Assembly: GCA_022559985.1 (NCBI GenBank)
Contig: JAFJTR010000058.1
Coordinates: 140,454-204,453 of the forward strand
Source: Parastagonospora avenae f. sp. tritici 18332-5
Taxonomy: Eukaryota > Ascomycota > Dothideomycetes > Pleosporales > Phaeosphaeriaceae
DNA: 64,000 nt
Direction of reading: 5' to 3'
The translations under genes were made by a program, and so were the position numbers. Numbering within the stretch: the first letter of the stretch is position 1; each line of letters begins with the position of its first letter. The notes beneath the pieces were generated by a model. It saw only the letters and a list, made by a program, of their open reading frames with translations, had not been told where the DNA came from and made no database searches. This document shows, one piece after another, positions 21,473-33,424 of this stretch.

Positions 21473-21916
21473 TCATAGTACACCTTTCCTCGCTAGCTCA
21501 ACCTTCTTGGCGAACTCGCCCTCCTTCCAGCCACCTTTGCTCCCGCAAATGGCAATACCGTCACCCAGTTCGGCTTTGTCTTCGACGCTCTCCCATGCGC
21601 AGGGACAGTGGTGTGGGAAGTGGACGCAGGAGAGGGTACCGGGGCACAGGTAGTGTGAGCATTGTGCTGGTAGGAGTGTTAGCAAGTGATGATTTGGAAT
21701 CTAGCGATTGACTGGAGATGTATGCAAGGAAATTGCGCTCAACTCACCTCCCTCATATTGCGCCTGGTACCATGAACTATCGCTCCTGACATCCTGTGGT
21801 TCTTGGTGTTGCTGGTGTCCTTGGTTGCCGAACATCTGGTCGAAGAAACCGAATTGTGCGCTTGAGGAAACGAACCATGCGCTCAAGACTACGATGATGG
21901 AGGTGAGGCGTGCCAT
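21473..21916 (-). CDS. LCL2: Long chronological lifespan protein 2 (LCL2-like)
   Basis: Two exons on the minus strand, 21748-21916 and 21473-21666, with an 81-base intron; 120 residues. It begins with a signal peptide (MARLTSIIVVLSAWFVSSSA) followed by QFGFFDQMFG and a Gln-rich stretch. The conserved Cys domain reads YEGAQCSHYLCPGTLSCVHF, PHHCPCAWESVEDK, and ends KVELARKGVL. The block order and length match the LCL2 family of small secretory-pathway proteins linked to lifespan and probably to ER-associated degradation in yeast. It is divergent from NOP10, with 299 bases between the two start codons. Confidence 0.9.
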
Positions 21917-22215
21917 GATATCGATTTGGTGTGCTCGGCGTATGGTAGTATATGCGTGTGGTGAAGGTGTCTTGGAAGCATGAAGTGGGTGATGTGGAGC
22001 TATTCCATGCCAAGCGCGCAGGGATCAAGTGCTCGGTGGTCCGCAGAAAAGTCCGCACGCGAGGAATCTTTGCGATTGAGCTTTACGACTTCACGACCAC
22101 GACCACGACCACGACCACGGCCAACACGTACACATCCACCCGCCGTCCTCACCCGCCAATACCGCAGCGTACGCACATTCTCCCCTTGCTCGCACGCGAT
22201 TCTAACGTTCCCAGC
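21917..22215. promoter_or_regulatory. Shared divergent promoter of LCL2 and NOP10
   Basis: 299 bases separate the two ATGs. It contains about five copies of a 6-base unit (acgacc) at 22093-22122, followed by a C-rich leader toward NOP10. No obvious TATA box is seen. Confidence 0.5.
22093..22122 (+). repeat. Hexanucleotide microsatellite (acgacc)n
   Basis: Four exact copies of acgacc followed by one altered copy (acggcc), in the NOP10 leader or promoter. Confidence 0.9.
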
Positions 22216-22478
22216 ATGCATCTCATGTTCGTGCCCGACCCGCAGAACCCGGCCAAGCGCATCTACACACTCAAGAAAGTCATCGACGGCGAGGTCAGCA
22301 AGAGCGCGCATCCCGCTCGTTTCTCCCCCGACGATAAGTACTCGAGGCACAGGGTTACTATCAAGAAGCGCTACGGATTGCTCTTGACCCAGCAGAGTGA
22401 GTGCAGCAAAGACACGAGGACGGAGTCAAGGGAGAAGCTAACGAATCTGCAGAAAACAAGGTCGCCGAGCGATCTTAG
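22216..22478 (+). CDS. NOP10: NOP10, H/ACA ribonucleoprotein subunit
   Basis: Two exons, 22216-22396 and 22453-22478; 68 residues. The protein opens MHLMFVPDPQNPAKRIYTLK and continues SAHPARFSPDDKYSRHRVTI, which is diagnostic of Nop10. Nop10 is the small subunit of H/ACA snoRNPs and binds the pseudouridine synthase Cbf5/dyskerin in the nucleolus, where it is needed for rRNA modification and processing. The last eight codons (KNKVAERS) come from a tiny second exon after a 56-base intron. Reading through the intron would give a longer tail unlike the family, so the spliced form is preferred. Confidence 0.95.
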
Positions 22479-24699
22479 ACAACGAGTGCTTGAGCAGATG
22501 GCGTTTTAGGGCGTATGGGCGAAAGACTTCAGGAAAAGCTACGGAGGCGACCTTCTTGTGTCAGTATTCTATTCGAAAGCAATCAACAAGTTCGAAAACA
22601 TGTCTCGTTTTCTCCTTCAAAGCACTGAATCTTGCACCGCGTAATTGTCGGCTTTCCCCACCCTGTCTGCTCCATCTCAAGCGCATTGCATGTCCTTGCA
22701 GTCCGGCTCTATCATCCGTGGCAAATGTCGTCTAGCCCAGAGAGCATTGCATCTGCACATGTGGCTCCGTCCCACAACCTCTGACTGAGCTGTGCGCTGT
22801 GCCCAGATGAGCCGCGGGCATAATGTCCGAGGCATGGATGAACCACACCCCATGTAGACAAAATTTATAGCTGTATTCAACCAGGCCAGGATGCTGGCGA
22901 ACAGAGGCGAGTGTCATGAAGAATGCCCCCACGCCGCACGTCGATCCGTGTCGCGCGCATGCCTATTTAATTGACCTGCACGCATGCCACTTGGACGTGG
23001 GGGGTTCAGTCATGCCGGCAAAGAGCGATTGAGATGCATCATCATGTTGAGAGTAGGCCAATGGCTTCCAAAGACGTCGTTGCGACCCACAGTGGTCCAT
23101 CTCCCGCCCGCAGCTATCTGATTATCTGGGGCTGCTGGTGCACGTCATTGAAGGGTTGCAATTGTCCAGTAATATGGGCGCCAAGGAAAGTGGTGAGAGC
23201 ACCGGCGAGATGGACGTCCACGGGTAGTGGTGTGCAGTACAAGTGCAGTACAAGTGCAGGTGAGATGCGGGGTAGTGTGCCGCACGTGTTACACGACCGT
23301 CCGCTGACAGCACGGCACGTCAATGTTGTTCTGACCTCGGCGGTGCGGTGGCGAAAGTCCTAGCCACAATCTGCTTGCAGATGTGCTGAGTATGGTTTGA
23401 TAGCGCGTATCGCGAGCCGCAAGGGAACAAGTGGTGGCCCAGGGTCCCAACGACGGCGGCGGGTATTCGCGCTGCAACCACGCAACCCCTCGGCTCAGCT
23501 CCCGGCGAGGACTGCAGCCATGCACGCAATCATGTCCTGCAACTCGTCGTGGGACCCGTCGATTCGAGGTGTGAAAGAATGTGCATGGATGACAACAGCT
23601 AGTCCAACAATAGGCCCGGCTTTGGAGCAAGACCCGTGGCAGTCGTCATCTCGTGGGAGAACAGCCGTCACGAGCGCCAGGCCTCGATATGCTGTTGTAA
23701 GCTCACTCGCCAGCAGCTGTTCTCTAGTGGCCGCTGCTGTTGTGCCATGTCGTCAGCCTGCTTTGCACCAAGGCAATGAAGATCCAGGTACATTCAGGTA
23801 CAGCCTGCGGTTGGCGACAGGCCACTCATTCGCCTTTGGGATGCTTTGGTGGGGCGCACGGGCGCTCTTTGTGTCGAGGTTCCTTGCAGCTGGAGCAGAA
23901 TCACTGCATGTCCGCACCTGCAACAAAGACGATGCATTGTGGCTGCTTCTGACGTCTGCCAGAATGACTGCGGCGACACTCACTCGCCGGCTACAACCAT
24001 GCTTCGACCGAGCGGCCTTGAACTCCAACCGTCCCAGCTACGTGGGCGGGCCCCGTCTCTGGAAAATTCTCGGAGTGCCCCTTCGAGTCACCACTCGGAA
24101 AACCTACACAACCTAGGAAACCCTGGCTCCACTCTAGCACGTCCGAGTACATAGATTTATAGTCCTCCCAGAAAGCAAACGCTCCTGAAAATCTGCCACC
24201 CTATGCGCCTGGCTTGCCATCCTCTGGCCAGACCACTATTTTAGTCTTATTCACGCGCCGCCCTAGTCAGCAGCAAGTGACCGCTCTACGCGCAGAACCC
24301 ATTCTTGCGTCCAACCGTCCTCCGTCCGTCTAAACCCGCGTCGACTCATCCCACGCTCTCATCTTGCCCTGCCGCTTGCTTGCAGGAAATCTCTGGAACA
24401 CGACTCCAAATCTGCCTCCAGCTGTACCGTCCGAGGCCCCTCCAACCAATTGCAGCATCTGTGCAAGCATCCGTCCCCACGCTGCACGGCTTACCCCGTA
24501 ACCCTGGCCAGTACAACGAAAGGCCATTCGCGACGAGTTTCGTAGTAGGTACGCCTAGCGTCGTATTGCTTTCATCTACTTCTTTGGCTACCCCGTATTT
24601 CGGCTTACCATGTCAGCTCACGTTGTGTCACTTTGCTCTCGTCCCCCACAGCCCTGACATACCCGCCGTCGACAGTTGACTTTCAGTTGGATATTTGGG
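22479..24699. other. Long intergenic region, no supportable gene
   Basis: Frames of up to 239 codons exist (23397-24116, +) but overlap equally long ones on the other strand and are Arg/Ser/Ala-rich without domains. Short direct repeats such as tacaagtgcag (twice near 23240) occur. The last 400 bases are C/T-rich, as in fungal leaders, and probably belong to the CASTOR-like gene. Confidence 0.45.
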
Positions 24700-24825
24700 A
24701 TGAATTTCGGATTCAAAAATAATACTTCACATTGGCCAGTCGGACAAGGTATGCAACCAAGGTCCACGAAATGCTGATCTATAACTAATACTGCAACCCC
24801 AACGTGCAGAACACATCAACAGATA
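24700..24825 (+). other. Candidate spliced upstream ORF in the leader of the CASTOR-like gene
   Basis: ATG at 24700 gives MNFGFKNNTSHWPVGQ, then a consensus-type intron (gtatgc at 24749, ctaac-like branch site, gtgcag ending at 24809). The frame resumes EHINR and stops at TAG, 21 codons in all. It lies about 270 bases before the main ATG at 25092. Whether the transcript starts this far upstream is not known. Confidence 0.35.
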
Positions 24826-25091
24826 GACTCCCCGCTGTAGACCGTGATATTCTCCGCATTTTGAGTTAGGAATCTTTTAGCTCCACCAGTTGTCAGAACT
24901 GGTATTGCTTTTTGCGATTTCGTCCAGATCCGATAGGCTGCTTTCCTCCGTCCCTGGGCTACCCCGATCTTACCGCAAGCCTCGTGGAAATCTTACTTGC
25001 CTGTTCTGCAAGTAGCTTACAACAGCTACCCACGGCAACGCGATCTGTCGTCATTAAGGACACTATTCTTATCGATCCGCCCCTGCACGTA

Positions 25092-26510
25092 ATGGACTCG
25101 TCTATGACATTGCTGAGTGCACACATCCAATTTTTGGTAAGTTAGTCTCGTATATCGCGTGCTCATGTGGGCAGTCTTAGGACCAAATTTACCTTTGATG
25201 CTTAGGTCTTTTGGTGGTTGGTCCGTGTGTGCGCGGAGGACTACTCTTATATTTCGCCTCCTGCACAGAGCCTTCTGCCCTGCCTAACGAACACCAGCTA
25301 ACATGATCACTTTCAAGGATACGCAGCTTGCTCTCATACACATTCCGCTGCACCTGTACTCAAGCTTTCTTCAGTCTATCCTCCAGTTGCTTTTGCCGAA
25401 TGCATCCCGTAATGGCTGTACCAGTAATGGTCATGGAGCTGTACAGTCATCCAAAGGCTGGCCATACGAGCATCCTTTTGTGAACATATCCATCACGCCA
25501 ATCGAGTGTTCTATAGTATGCTCACGAGTACTTGCGAATGAACTTTTCGTACCTGTTCTCAGCCTTCTCGACACACAGTCGAAAAGCCAGGTGCATATTA
25601 CATCCGACGACTTTGTTGTCATGCAAGTCGATGGCGAGGGACTTGATGCAGGACAAAGGGTGTTGGAGCTTACAAGCCCTCTTGCTTTAGCTGGCATGTA
25701 AGCAAAATCCTTCGAGCCTTGAAATGACTCTACTGATCACATTACAGTCCAATCTTCTTCATAACAACATATTTTGCCGACTACATTCTTGTCCCACTGC
25801 GACATCGACAGCAGGTTGTGCAGGCATTGGAGGAACGTGGCTTCCAGTTTGAGGACCAGACATCATCATACGTAAACCCCTACCATCACGGCCGAAAACA
25901 TTCGTCTGCCTCGCTCGAAGTTCAACCGCCCAGCACTCCTCCACCAGCGACCATCTCGGAGCTACAGACCAGAACTTTCACTACTCTGAAGCGTCGCAGC
26001 ATTGTTCCAACCGTCGATTCCGAGATTCGTCTAGTACAATGTGCTGGCCGTCGAGATAGTGCCAACGGTATTAGCCAAAGTCGTAACCGCAATAGCATGA
26101 CAAGCGCAGCCGATGATGCGCTTCATCTGGGACTCGTAAAATGCCTCATAGCTCGACCATATCCCAGATTTTTATCGCTCACGCTAACGGACACCGAAGC
26201 CGCCTCACTCCTTCTCGACCACACATTACTCCCTAATTTTACCCAGGACGTCCTCTTGGGCTCAAAAGATGAATATCTCACGCCAATCACGCTCGATCTT
26301 CGAGGTCTGCCTGTGGAGAGCACGGGCATTGTCTGTGGTGTTGCAGGTCGCTTGGTCGGAGCGACAAGTGGACAAGTAGAAAGCCCCGTAGAGATGAGCT
26401 ATCTTAGTACTGCTCGCGCAGGAACGGTCATGGTTGCTGAAGAAGAGCTGGATCGCGCTCTTGGCGCCTTGCGTGGCGCGGAAAACGGAATTATGGCTAC
26501 TGCAGATTAG
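25092..26510 (+). CDS. CASTOR-like ACT-domain protein
   Basis: Three exons: 25092-25136, 25318-25697, 25748-26510; 395 residues. Exon 1 supplies only MDSSMTLLSAHIQFL before a 181-base intron. Exon 2 carries DTQLALIHIPLHLY and the block CSIVCSRVLANELFVPVLSL, then FVVMQVDGEGLDAGQRVLEL. Exon 3 opens IPIFFITTYFADYILVPLRH. A second ACT-like half (GLVKCLIARPYPRFLSLTLT) follows a disordered insert. This order is that of the ACT_7/CASTOR family. Animal CASTOR1 binds arginine and regulates TORC1; the role of fungal members is less clear, so amino-acid sensing is only suggested. The phases match at both introns. Confidence 0.85.
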
Positions 26511-29500
26511 TCCAGGTCAGCGTGGGGTCGAGGTTGGAAGGTCAGAGTTTTCGGTGCCACATCTGATAAAGGCACCTGTGTGCAAGGGGATTTTTTCTCT
26601 TCGCGAAGGATTCGCGCGGCACAGCTTCGGGCCCTCGGGTCTCGCCTGTCCTCCATGCAAGACAGTATTGCTTGCATGAAAACTCGGCAGCTGACCTTCC
26701 TGTTCAGGACGAACACTGGCTTTGCATTACAATCCGCTTATCTCGGGTGTTTTGGGTTCGAAGTGGGTTCGATCTCGCCATGCCTACGTCGCGGTGCTGC
26801 TATCTCATGTCAAGGACTTGTTATCTCCTCTTGTTTGGTTCGGTTGCTTGAGGCTTGGTTGGGAGTCTTGCATTAGGCTGGTCGCACTATGCATGGATAT
26901 CAAAAGTTTGCTTTATTTCTTCTGTTCGCAGAGATCGCCTTCACCAAGAATGTTCTTTGACGATAGCTACCTGTTGTAGTGATCCTATAAGCACATGACC
27001 ATAATGTTGTCCGCCTAAGCGTCAAATTTTATGCACATGTGCAAGCCTTATACGGGTCTGTGGGGAGGGAATGAAAAGCACAGTCACATACGTAGATCAT
27101 AAAACCGGCCTATGGATATGTTGCGTACCAGAAGGCCATCGCATGAACAAGTTTCGATTCAACAAACTATAAATGCACTATACATCCCTACGGGAATATC
27201 AGGCGAATCGATGATCTCGTGTAAGTATTGCGCCCGGCCTGAATCCATGTTGCTATGTAACACTCTCTGCGGTGTCTCACAATGCCGAGACTGCCATGGT
27301 GACTTCAGACGCGATTAGCTTTATGCATGATATGAGTTAGAAAAGCTCATAGGAGACTCGACAGACAATATACACTGTGAGATATACACTGAGCAAATTA
27401 TGCTGTACTTTTCGACTGCGGTGTCAACGTTTCTATTTACACTACCGTAAAAGGGATATGAGCATCAGAGAAAATGATCACAGGATGTTCTTCATACTTA
27501 GATCATTCTTGTCGACATATTCATGACTTCACCACTTGCACAGGTGGCGTTGTAACAGGTTTATAGTTTGTCACAGTCGAGCTCAGCATCACGTTGCTTC
27601 ATATCAGCGAGGCGAGGTTAAGCATCTCTAACTATGAGTAACTGTACAATGGAATATTCTGGCGCAAACGAGTACGATTCACGCAATTTCCCGATGATCG
27701 ACACTCTCCCTATCCCTGCCGGTGCAACTGCCGTCGCCAGCAAGTACACTATATAACGATGTAACTATGGTACCGAGTCCTAACCTCACTGAGGCAGCCT
27801 GCCCCATACATCCCTAAATCTATATACTCGATAGTTTCTGATTGACTTCGCGACTACTGTCTCTTCATCGAAGCCTAGGCAACTGCATATTACCTCTGTC
27901 TTCGGTAGGACTCAATAGCGCAAGAGAATACAGTACTAAAGTTACTATTATCATTACATTTGAAGGCTATAGAGGCGCGCCCTTACTGCTGTATTTGTGA
28001 TGAGCATCGTTATGCAATACGACTTGGTACTTGTTGGTGCATGAGCCCACTACCTCACAACTCTGTACTCCTCTGAAAGCGGTAGTAGTATTCTACACAT
28101 GTCCATGAGAACAGATGGATTCTCACCTTTCTGGATGACCCGGCACACGCAAACAAATCACTACCTAGGTACTAAGAGCAATGAAATTCTTAGTTCCTTG
28201 ACAGGTATCTACTCAACATCAATGCTATAGGCTAGGTGACTTTCTCATAAGTGTGTCTTTCTTCTTTCTACGACCGAATTAGCCCTAGCATTTAAGAGAA
28301 TCAACTTAGTAATCATAGTGCACGCTTCAATTGTGTCACATGAGGTGATAAACACCTAGATTTGTTGAGACTGCTTATGCCCATTTGCCACGACAAGAAG
28401 GATCACAAGTCCCAACTGCAGCTAGTCCGCGCATGGACATCTGCGAACAGGTTTGCAAGGTTTCTTATATGCCACGAGCGTATCTCCAGTCGACCAATAG
28501 CTCGGACGCCACGAGGCGCTTTCATGGAGACTAGAAGATTGCCATCTTGGGTAAATTAATTAGGTCCATACGCAGGAAAGCCCAAAGCAATACTTCTTCT
28601 GGAAAGGTGAGATTGGAAGAATAAACTAATGAACCATTCGAGGAACCTGAATAATATGAGTAATGAGAGACAAGAACGGGAGATTTGGCCCACAACTCAT
28701 CAATATATCGCGAGATAAACAGTTGGCCCAAGTGTTCTTCTCTCTATCATCAGGTGGGTCTACTAGTAGAGCACTCGGAGCATCCATGTTTGCTCAGGCG
28801 TTGTCCTCGGCGACCAGTGGGAGCCATCGAGAAGTTCGGACAAAGTTCTCCACTTGGGATTGAAGATCTACGTCTGCTTTGCTTTTTGGCAACCATCTAC
28901 GCGGTTGGTATGGACACTTTCAAGCAAATTTATTGTACTCCTAATGCGTCTCGCAAGACTGTTGGGTTTGTCAAGAAGCCCGTAGTGTCAGTACTTGCTT
29001 TTTTATTCAGTGCAAGGTCCGAGTCACTGTTCGCTTCTCAGTGTACCTCACTCCAAAGTTCCTTATTGTACAACTCGCTGCACAAAAGCAAATTGTTTGC
29101 ATCCGGTACCCATGGGAACGAATTTACACAATCATTTCCGCACGTACCCGCATCTTCAAAACGATCTCCATGGACATCTCGGTGTAAACAATCCACCGTC
29201 CCGTATGTACCATAGCGGTGGATGCCGAGTCAATGCATCCGCAGCACTGGCGAGGCCATGTTTCATGTTGACGGGGTCCTAAAAAGCGGAGAAATCTTAA
29301 CACGCGGCTGCTATCATATGTGACCCAGATCGCGGTTATCGCAATATAGGAACTGCTGGGATATATGGTTTTGCACGGGAAGCAATCTTCAAGGTTATAC
29401 CAGGTAATGCTCCTCAAGGCGCCGACAAATGCAGCGCTTAACGCCGAGGAGCCTTAGCTTACGGGTGAAGAAGATGATGGATTTGGGACGCGGACAAGCA

Positions 29501-30457
29501 CATTTGCCAATGTGGGGGAAATAAAGTGGCACGTTCATGGCTATGATACCTGTGATAGAAAGCTGGACACCTTTTCCCTAGCCGGATGAATGCAGAGGCA
29601 GTGGACTTGATCAGCACTTTGAGACAGTCTACTGCCAGCTCCCTGAATCTATTGCTGAGGTCTTGCCCCCAATTGCAGCACTGCCACAGGACGGCATTTT
29701 CAGGCAATCCGCCGGCCCAGACCACAGCCTCCGTGTGGGAAGGGATAAACCTAATGTCTCGCGAACGCCGATGATAGGCACAGTGTTTCGTTTCAAGTTG
29801 CTTTCTTCGCTTAATGTGGCAGGCATCCGGGAACCGTGGACCCGTTCGATTCTGCATCCCAGTGGAGCTTTAGTCCGAGCCTCCATGTTGTGCTGTGGGT
29901 CCAACACTGGCATGTCCGGCCTAACGTCATGTCATGCTGGGTCAGCCTCAAATGTATAGTGTAGAGTGGTTCGTACACGTGTCTCCAATCTTGGCCTCAG
30001 TGGCGTCACGGCGCATGATGATTGAGAGCACGTATTCGGGTTCTGTACTTGATAGTGGAAAGTTTTTGATTCAATCTCTAACATAATTGCGCAACGCTAG
30101 ATCCCATTATAATGGTCTAGGTGAGGTATCATAAAGTCATCGTTAGGACATCTAGCAAGGATGGATAGCGACAGATGAAGCGGCGACGAACACTTCGCGA
30201 TGCCAAGACAAGAGGGTATCGTAACCTCAAATAAGAATGAAACGGAAAAGTCGTAGCGCCAAATATACGCCGGGTATTATGCGCGATCGCTAGAACGAGC
30301 TTCGGAAGTCAAAAATGTACAATGAGGTGAAAGGGGAAGTGGCGTGCGCATCGAGGCGAGTGCCTGATGATTCATGCGTCCATGTGGACCCTGAAGTTTC
30401 GAAACACAGGCGCATATGTGCTTGGGCCAAGTGGCGAAATACTTCAGGCCGGACCGT
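26511..30457. other. Gene-poor intergenic region
   Basis: Nearly 4 kb with no frame that I would call a gene. The composition is more A/T-rich than the flanks, especially at 27.3-28.4 kb. Short frames (28685-29215, 29459-29857, 29663-29959) overlap on both strands. No transposase, LTR or tandem repeat was recognised. Confidence 0.45.
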
Positions 30458-31906
30458 CTATAGTGAATCCATGAGCGACATCAACGACTTGCGCTTCTTC
30501 AGCGTCCGGTGCTTGAAGCTGGCCAAGGGGTCGTCATCGGTGTCTGATGGGCATGGAGGTAGTACGAGGGTTGGTTCTCGTTCATTCGCACCGCGCGCCT
30601 GCATCCTAGACGCACCCATTGTCATGCGCTTTTGGGCAATGGAGCTCGAGTTGAGAGTGGGAACTGGAGGGGCCAGGTCTGGAGAAGGCCCTCTCATCGA
30701 GTCACGACCACGAGACTTTGGTCGAAGGATGGTAGATGCGCGTCGCAGCTTTTGCGGGCTGATGAAACTTGAGCTGCCCTCAAGAGGGGCAGTCTGTGGG
30801 GTAAGTGGTGTGTAGGGTGTCGAAGGAGTAGGCGGCATCTTGCCGTTGACGCGGGTATCGTAAGTCTTCTTGGAAGGGTTGGTAATGGCGATTTTGGCGA
30901 GAGCGAGCTTCATGGAAATCGATCGTAACCGCTTGTGTGGGGCCGGCTTGATAATGGGAGACGAAGAGTCCTTGTTGGAGGTTTCGTAGGGATCTGAGCT
31001 AAGGAAGGCGTGTGCTGCTGGCGAGGAAGGCGTGGGCGGTGTCCAGTACGACTGTGTGGTCTGTACTCTGGAAAGGCCGCTGCGGGTTTGGGAGGGAATA
31101 TACACAGAAGAACGTGCAGACGAGGATACGTCGGTGGGGTGGAGCGCTGGACGGGCAAGTAGCTCGTCAACAGCGGGCGAAATGCTGCGGGTTGAAGAGG
31201 CAGTGCGGAACGAAGAAGAGGCAGACGCTGAATCGGTAAGATTCAGAGTGCTGGCGTTCTTGGTTGACGGACTGTAACTCGTGGACGGTCGACGAGGCTC
31301 CACTTCGACCGGGGGTGTTGTGGCACGGCTGGCCGGGTGGGAAGAAAGGCGGTTAGTGGGTGGAACTTTCATCGACAGACGCTGGGCGGCGTCCTTGCGA
31401 ATCTGGCTGATAGCTGCGATGGGCAAGTTGGCAACCGAGGCGGAGCGTTGCTGCATGGGCGCCAGGTCTGCGGTGGGCGAGCGACAGTCGAGCTCAACAA
31501 CTTTAGGGCGGCCGACGACCTTTGCGTACGAGACCATGACGGCCATGTCGCAGCTCCTTCCCTTGTCCCATCGCGAGATGGACATGGTGCGTGCCTTGAA
31601 CTCTTTTGTTGGGTCGTGGACCACGACGTCGTCGTAGTCGTACTCGGAATCTGAACCGTCGTCGACGGGCGACAGGGCCTCTTCACTGGACATGTAGCGG
31701 TCTTGGAACACAACGCTCTCCTGCCTGGGTGCGGGGCTCGGTTGCTGGCTAGCTGGCGTCTCTATCCTCAGCGTCTCGGGCGCGTCGTTGCACAGGTTGG
31801 GACTTGACGCGGAACTGTCGGAACTAGTCCTGTCTGGGCGTGCAGCGATCGAGGGCTTCTTGAACGACCACTGCTGGAGCTGCGAGGCCACGGCGAGGTC
31901 GGCCAT
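30458..31906 (-). CDS. Conserved-type disordered Ser/Pro-rich protein of unknown function
   Basis: A single exon of 482 residues on the minus strand. It is largely low complexity in Ser, Pro, Thr and Ala. More ordered segments are SVVFQDRYMSSEEALSPVDD followed by an acidic run (DGSDSEYDYDDVVV), and TMSISRWDKGRSCDMAVMVS with YAKVVGRPKVVELDC. A basic block is HKRLRSISMKLALAKIAITN. The end is HRTLKKRKSLMSLMDSL. Many S/TP sites suggest phosphorylation. The composition and uninterrupted length argue for a real gene, but I recognise no domain. The ATG at 31906 is the first in frame. Confidence 0.75.
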   Translation of the reverse strand: MADLAVASQLQQWSFKKPSIAARPDRTSSDSSASSPNLCNDAPETLRIETPASQQPSPAPRQESVVFQDRYMSSEEALSPVDDGSDSEYDYDDVVVHDPTKEFKARTMSISRWDKGRSCDMAVMVSYAKVVGRPKVVELDCRSPTADLAPMQQRSASVANLPIAAISQIRKDAAQRLSMKVPPTNRLSSHPASRATTPPVEVEPRRPSTSYSPSTKNASTLNLTDSASASSSFRTASSTRSISPAVDELLARPALHPTDVSSSARSSVYIPSQTRSGLSRVQTTQSYWTPPTPSSPAAHAFLSSDPYETSNKDSSSPIIKPAPHKRLRSISMKLALAKIAITNPSKKTYDTRVNGKMPPTPSTPYTPLTPQTAPLEGSSSFISPQKLRRASTILRPKSRGRDSMRGPSPDLAPPVPTLNSSSIAQKRMTMGASRMQARGANEREPTLVLPPCPSDTDDDPLASFKHRTLKKRKSLMSLMDSL

Positions 31907-32655
31907 TGTTGCTGGGGCGGTGGAGTCGAAGTCGAAGAGGGAGACGAAGAACTATTGTCGCCAGGCGGATCGGGATGTTCCTATATGAGCTGAGCCTGGG
32001 GCGGCAGCTGCTGCGGCATGAAACCGTGGGCGTGCAGGTGTTGGCGCCGATGGAGTATCAGACGGTAACGTGGCTGTGGGTTGTGCAACGCGAGAGCTAC
32101 AGCTGGCTGACTTCGGAGGGACGCAGCGTATGATAAACAGGCGTGTCGGGGCCAGAGGCAGTAATATCCAGGGTGCAGAGGGTGGATAGATTGCGCTAGA
32201 CTTGGCCTGTCGCCCGCGGTTTTAGGTTTACAGATGGGACACCCACGAGGACGGGAGCGCAGGAAGAAGTCCTGCGAGAGTCGGCGGGCGGTGGCGTCAG
32301 TGCAGGACACTATATCTATGTAGGCGCATTTCGCAGAGCGCAATCTCTGTTCCGCCTCGGGGCATGAATCGTTCCACCACGGCCAACAGGGCGACCTTGC
32401 ACGCCTGGAGAGTCGGCGCTGGGCGTGCTGTGCTGGTGCTGGGTCCAACTCCCCTGCCGATCCACGAACGATCGCGCAACACTTCATATGCCTGCAGCAG
32501 CTTGCGCTAGCTGCTGGGGCGTTGGAGGTGGGACGCTCGCCGTGATAGGCTGCCGCTCGGGTTTCAGAAAAGGCTTGCGCAGTGCACAGCGTCTCCCGTG
32601 AGCTCGTGGTGTGCAGATGCAGCCATCAGCGTGTCTGCGGACTTTGCGAGCGGCC

Positions 32656-32695
32656 CTGATGCCCTGATGCCATGATGCCATGATGCCATGATGCC
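32656..32695 (+). repeat. 8-base tandem repeat, five copies
   Basis: Two copies of ctgatgcc followed by three copies of atgatgcc, then atg. Confidence 0.9.
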
Positions 32696-33402
32696 ATGTC
32701 ACCCAGCGAACGGCAAAGAAGCTCCTCCAGACGCTCCTTTCATCTTGCAGCGAGCGCCTTCCCTTTCTTGACCGCTGTGTCTGCCGCTCTGCTCAGGGGC
32801 AGGCCAATCACCGCCCGTGTGCTGCATCATGGTGGGGCGGCTCGGTGTGGGGTCGCCCCAAAATGGGCACAACAGACGACGCCACAGCCGAATCAGGATC
32901 CGTTTCCTTCTCGAGGCCCGTCACCGTCTTTTCCCTCGCCAGCCCGCGTTACCCGATCTGCCACACGTCAACGCAACTGTCGATCAGGGCCCTTCGACAA
33001 GTCATGCTGCAAACTTTGCCGACGACTGCCCAATTGCTTCTTGTCCAACTGCATTACTACACTGTACGCCCTCTCGTCACCCCGCCCCAGACGTGCTGAC
33101 CAGGGAGGCCACAGCCATCGTGTGCTGAGTGCACATTAGCTGCGCCAAACGCTGCGCACTGAGCGGCTCCATCACCTCCCGGACCTGGTTCGACCCAGGG
33201 ACCACACTCGGGGGCTAGCGTCCATGCCCAGCTGCTTCTGCATGCAGCATTCGCGCCCGCGCATTTGTCCATCACCATTCCAAGCGTCAACTTGCTCCAC
33301 CACTCAAAGTCCGCCATCTACAATCCACAGTCACGCACTCATGCTTGATTGTAAAACTCTGACATAGATTGCACCTAATGCTGCGTGTCTATGCGCTTCC
33401 AT

Positions 33403-33424
33403 CTCTCTATCTCTCTATCTCTCC
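33403..33424 (+). repeat. tctctatc microsatellite
   Basis: A short run of tctctatc-type units within a C/T-rich stretch. Confidence 0.7.

Noticed and set aside
23397..24116. 239-codon open frame on the plus strand
   Set aside because: Arg/Ser/Ala-rich, no domains, overlapped by comparable frames on the other strand, no promoter or intron signals.
26740..26790. tRNA-like B box (gggttcgaagtgg / ggttcgatctc)
   Set aside because: No matching A box or foldable cloverleaf with paired acceptor ends was found by eye.
27630..27760. Small frame MSNCTMEYSGANEYDSRNFP of about 38 codons
   Set aside because: Short, isolated and without splice or conservation evidence.
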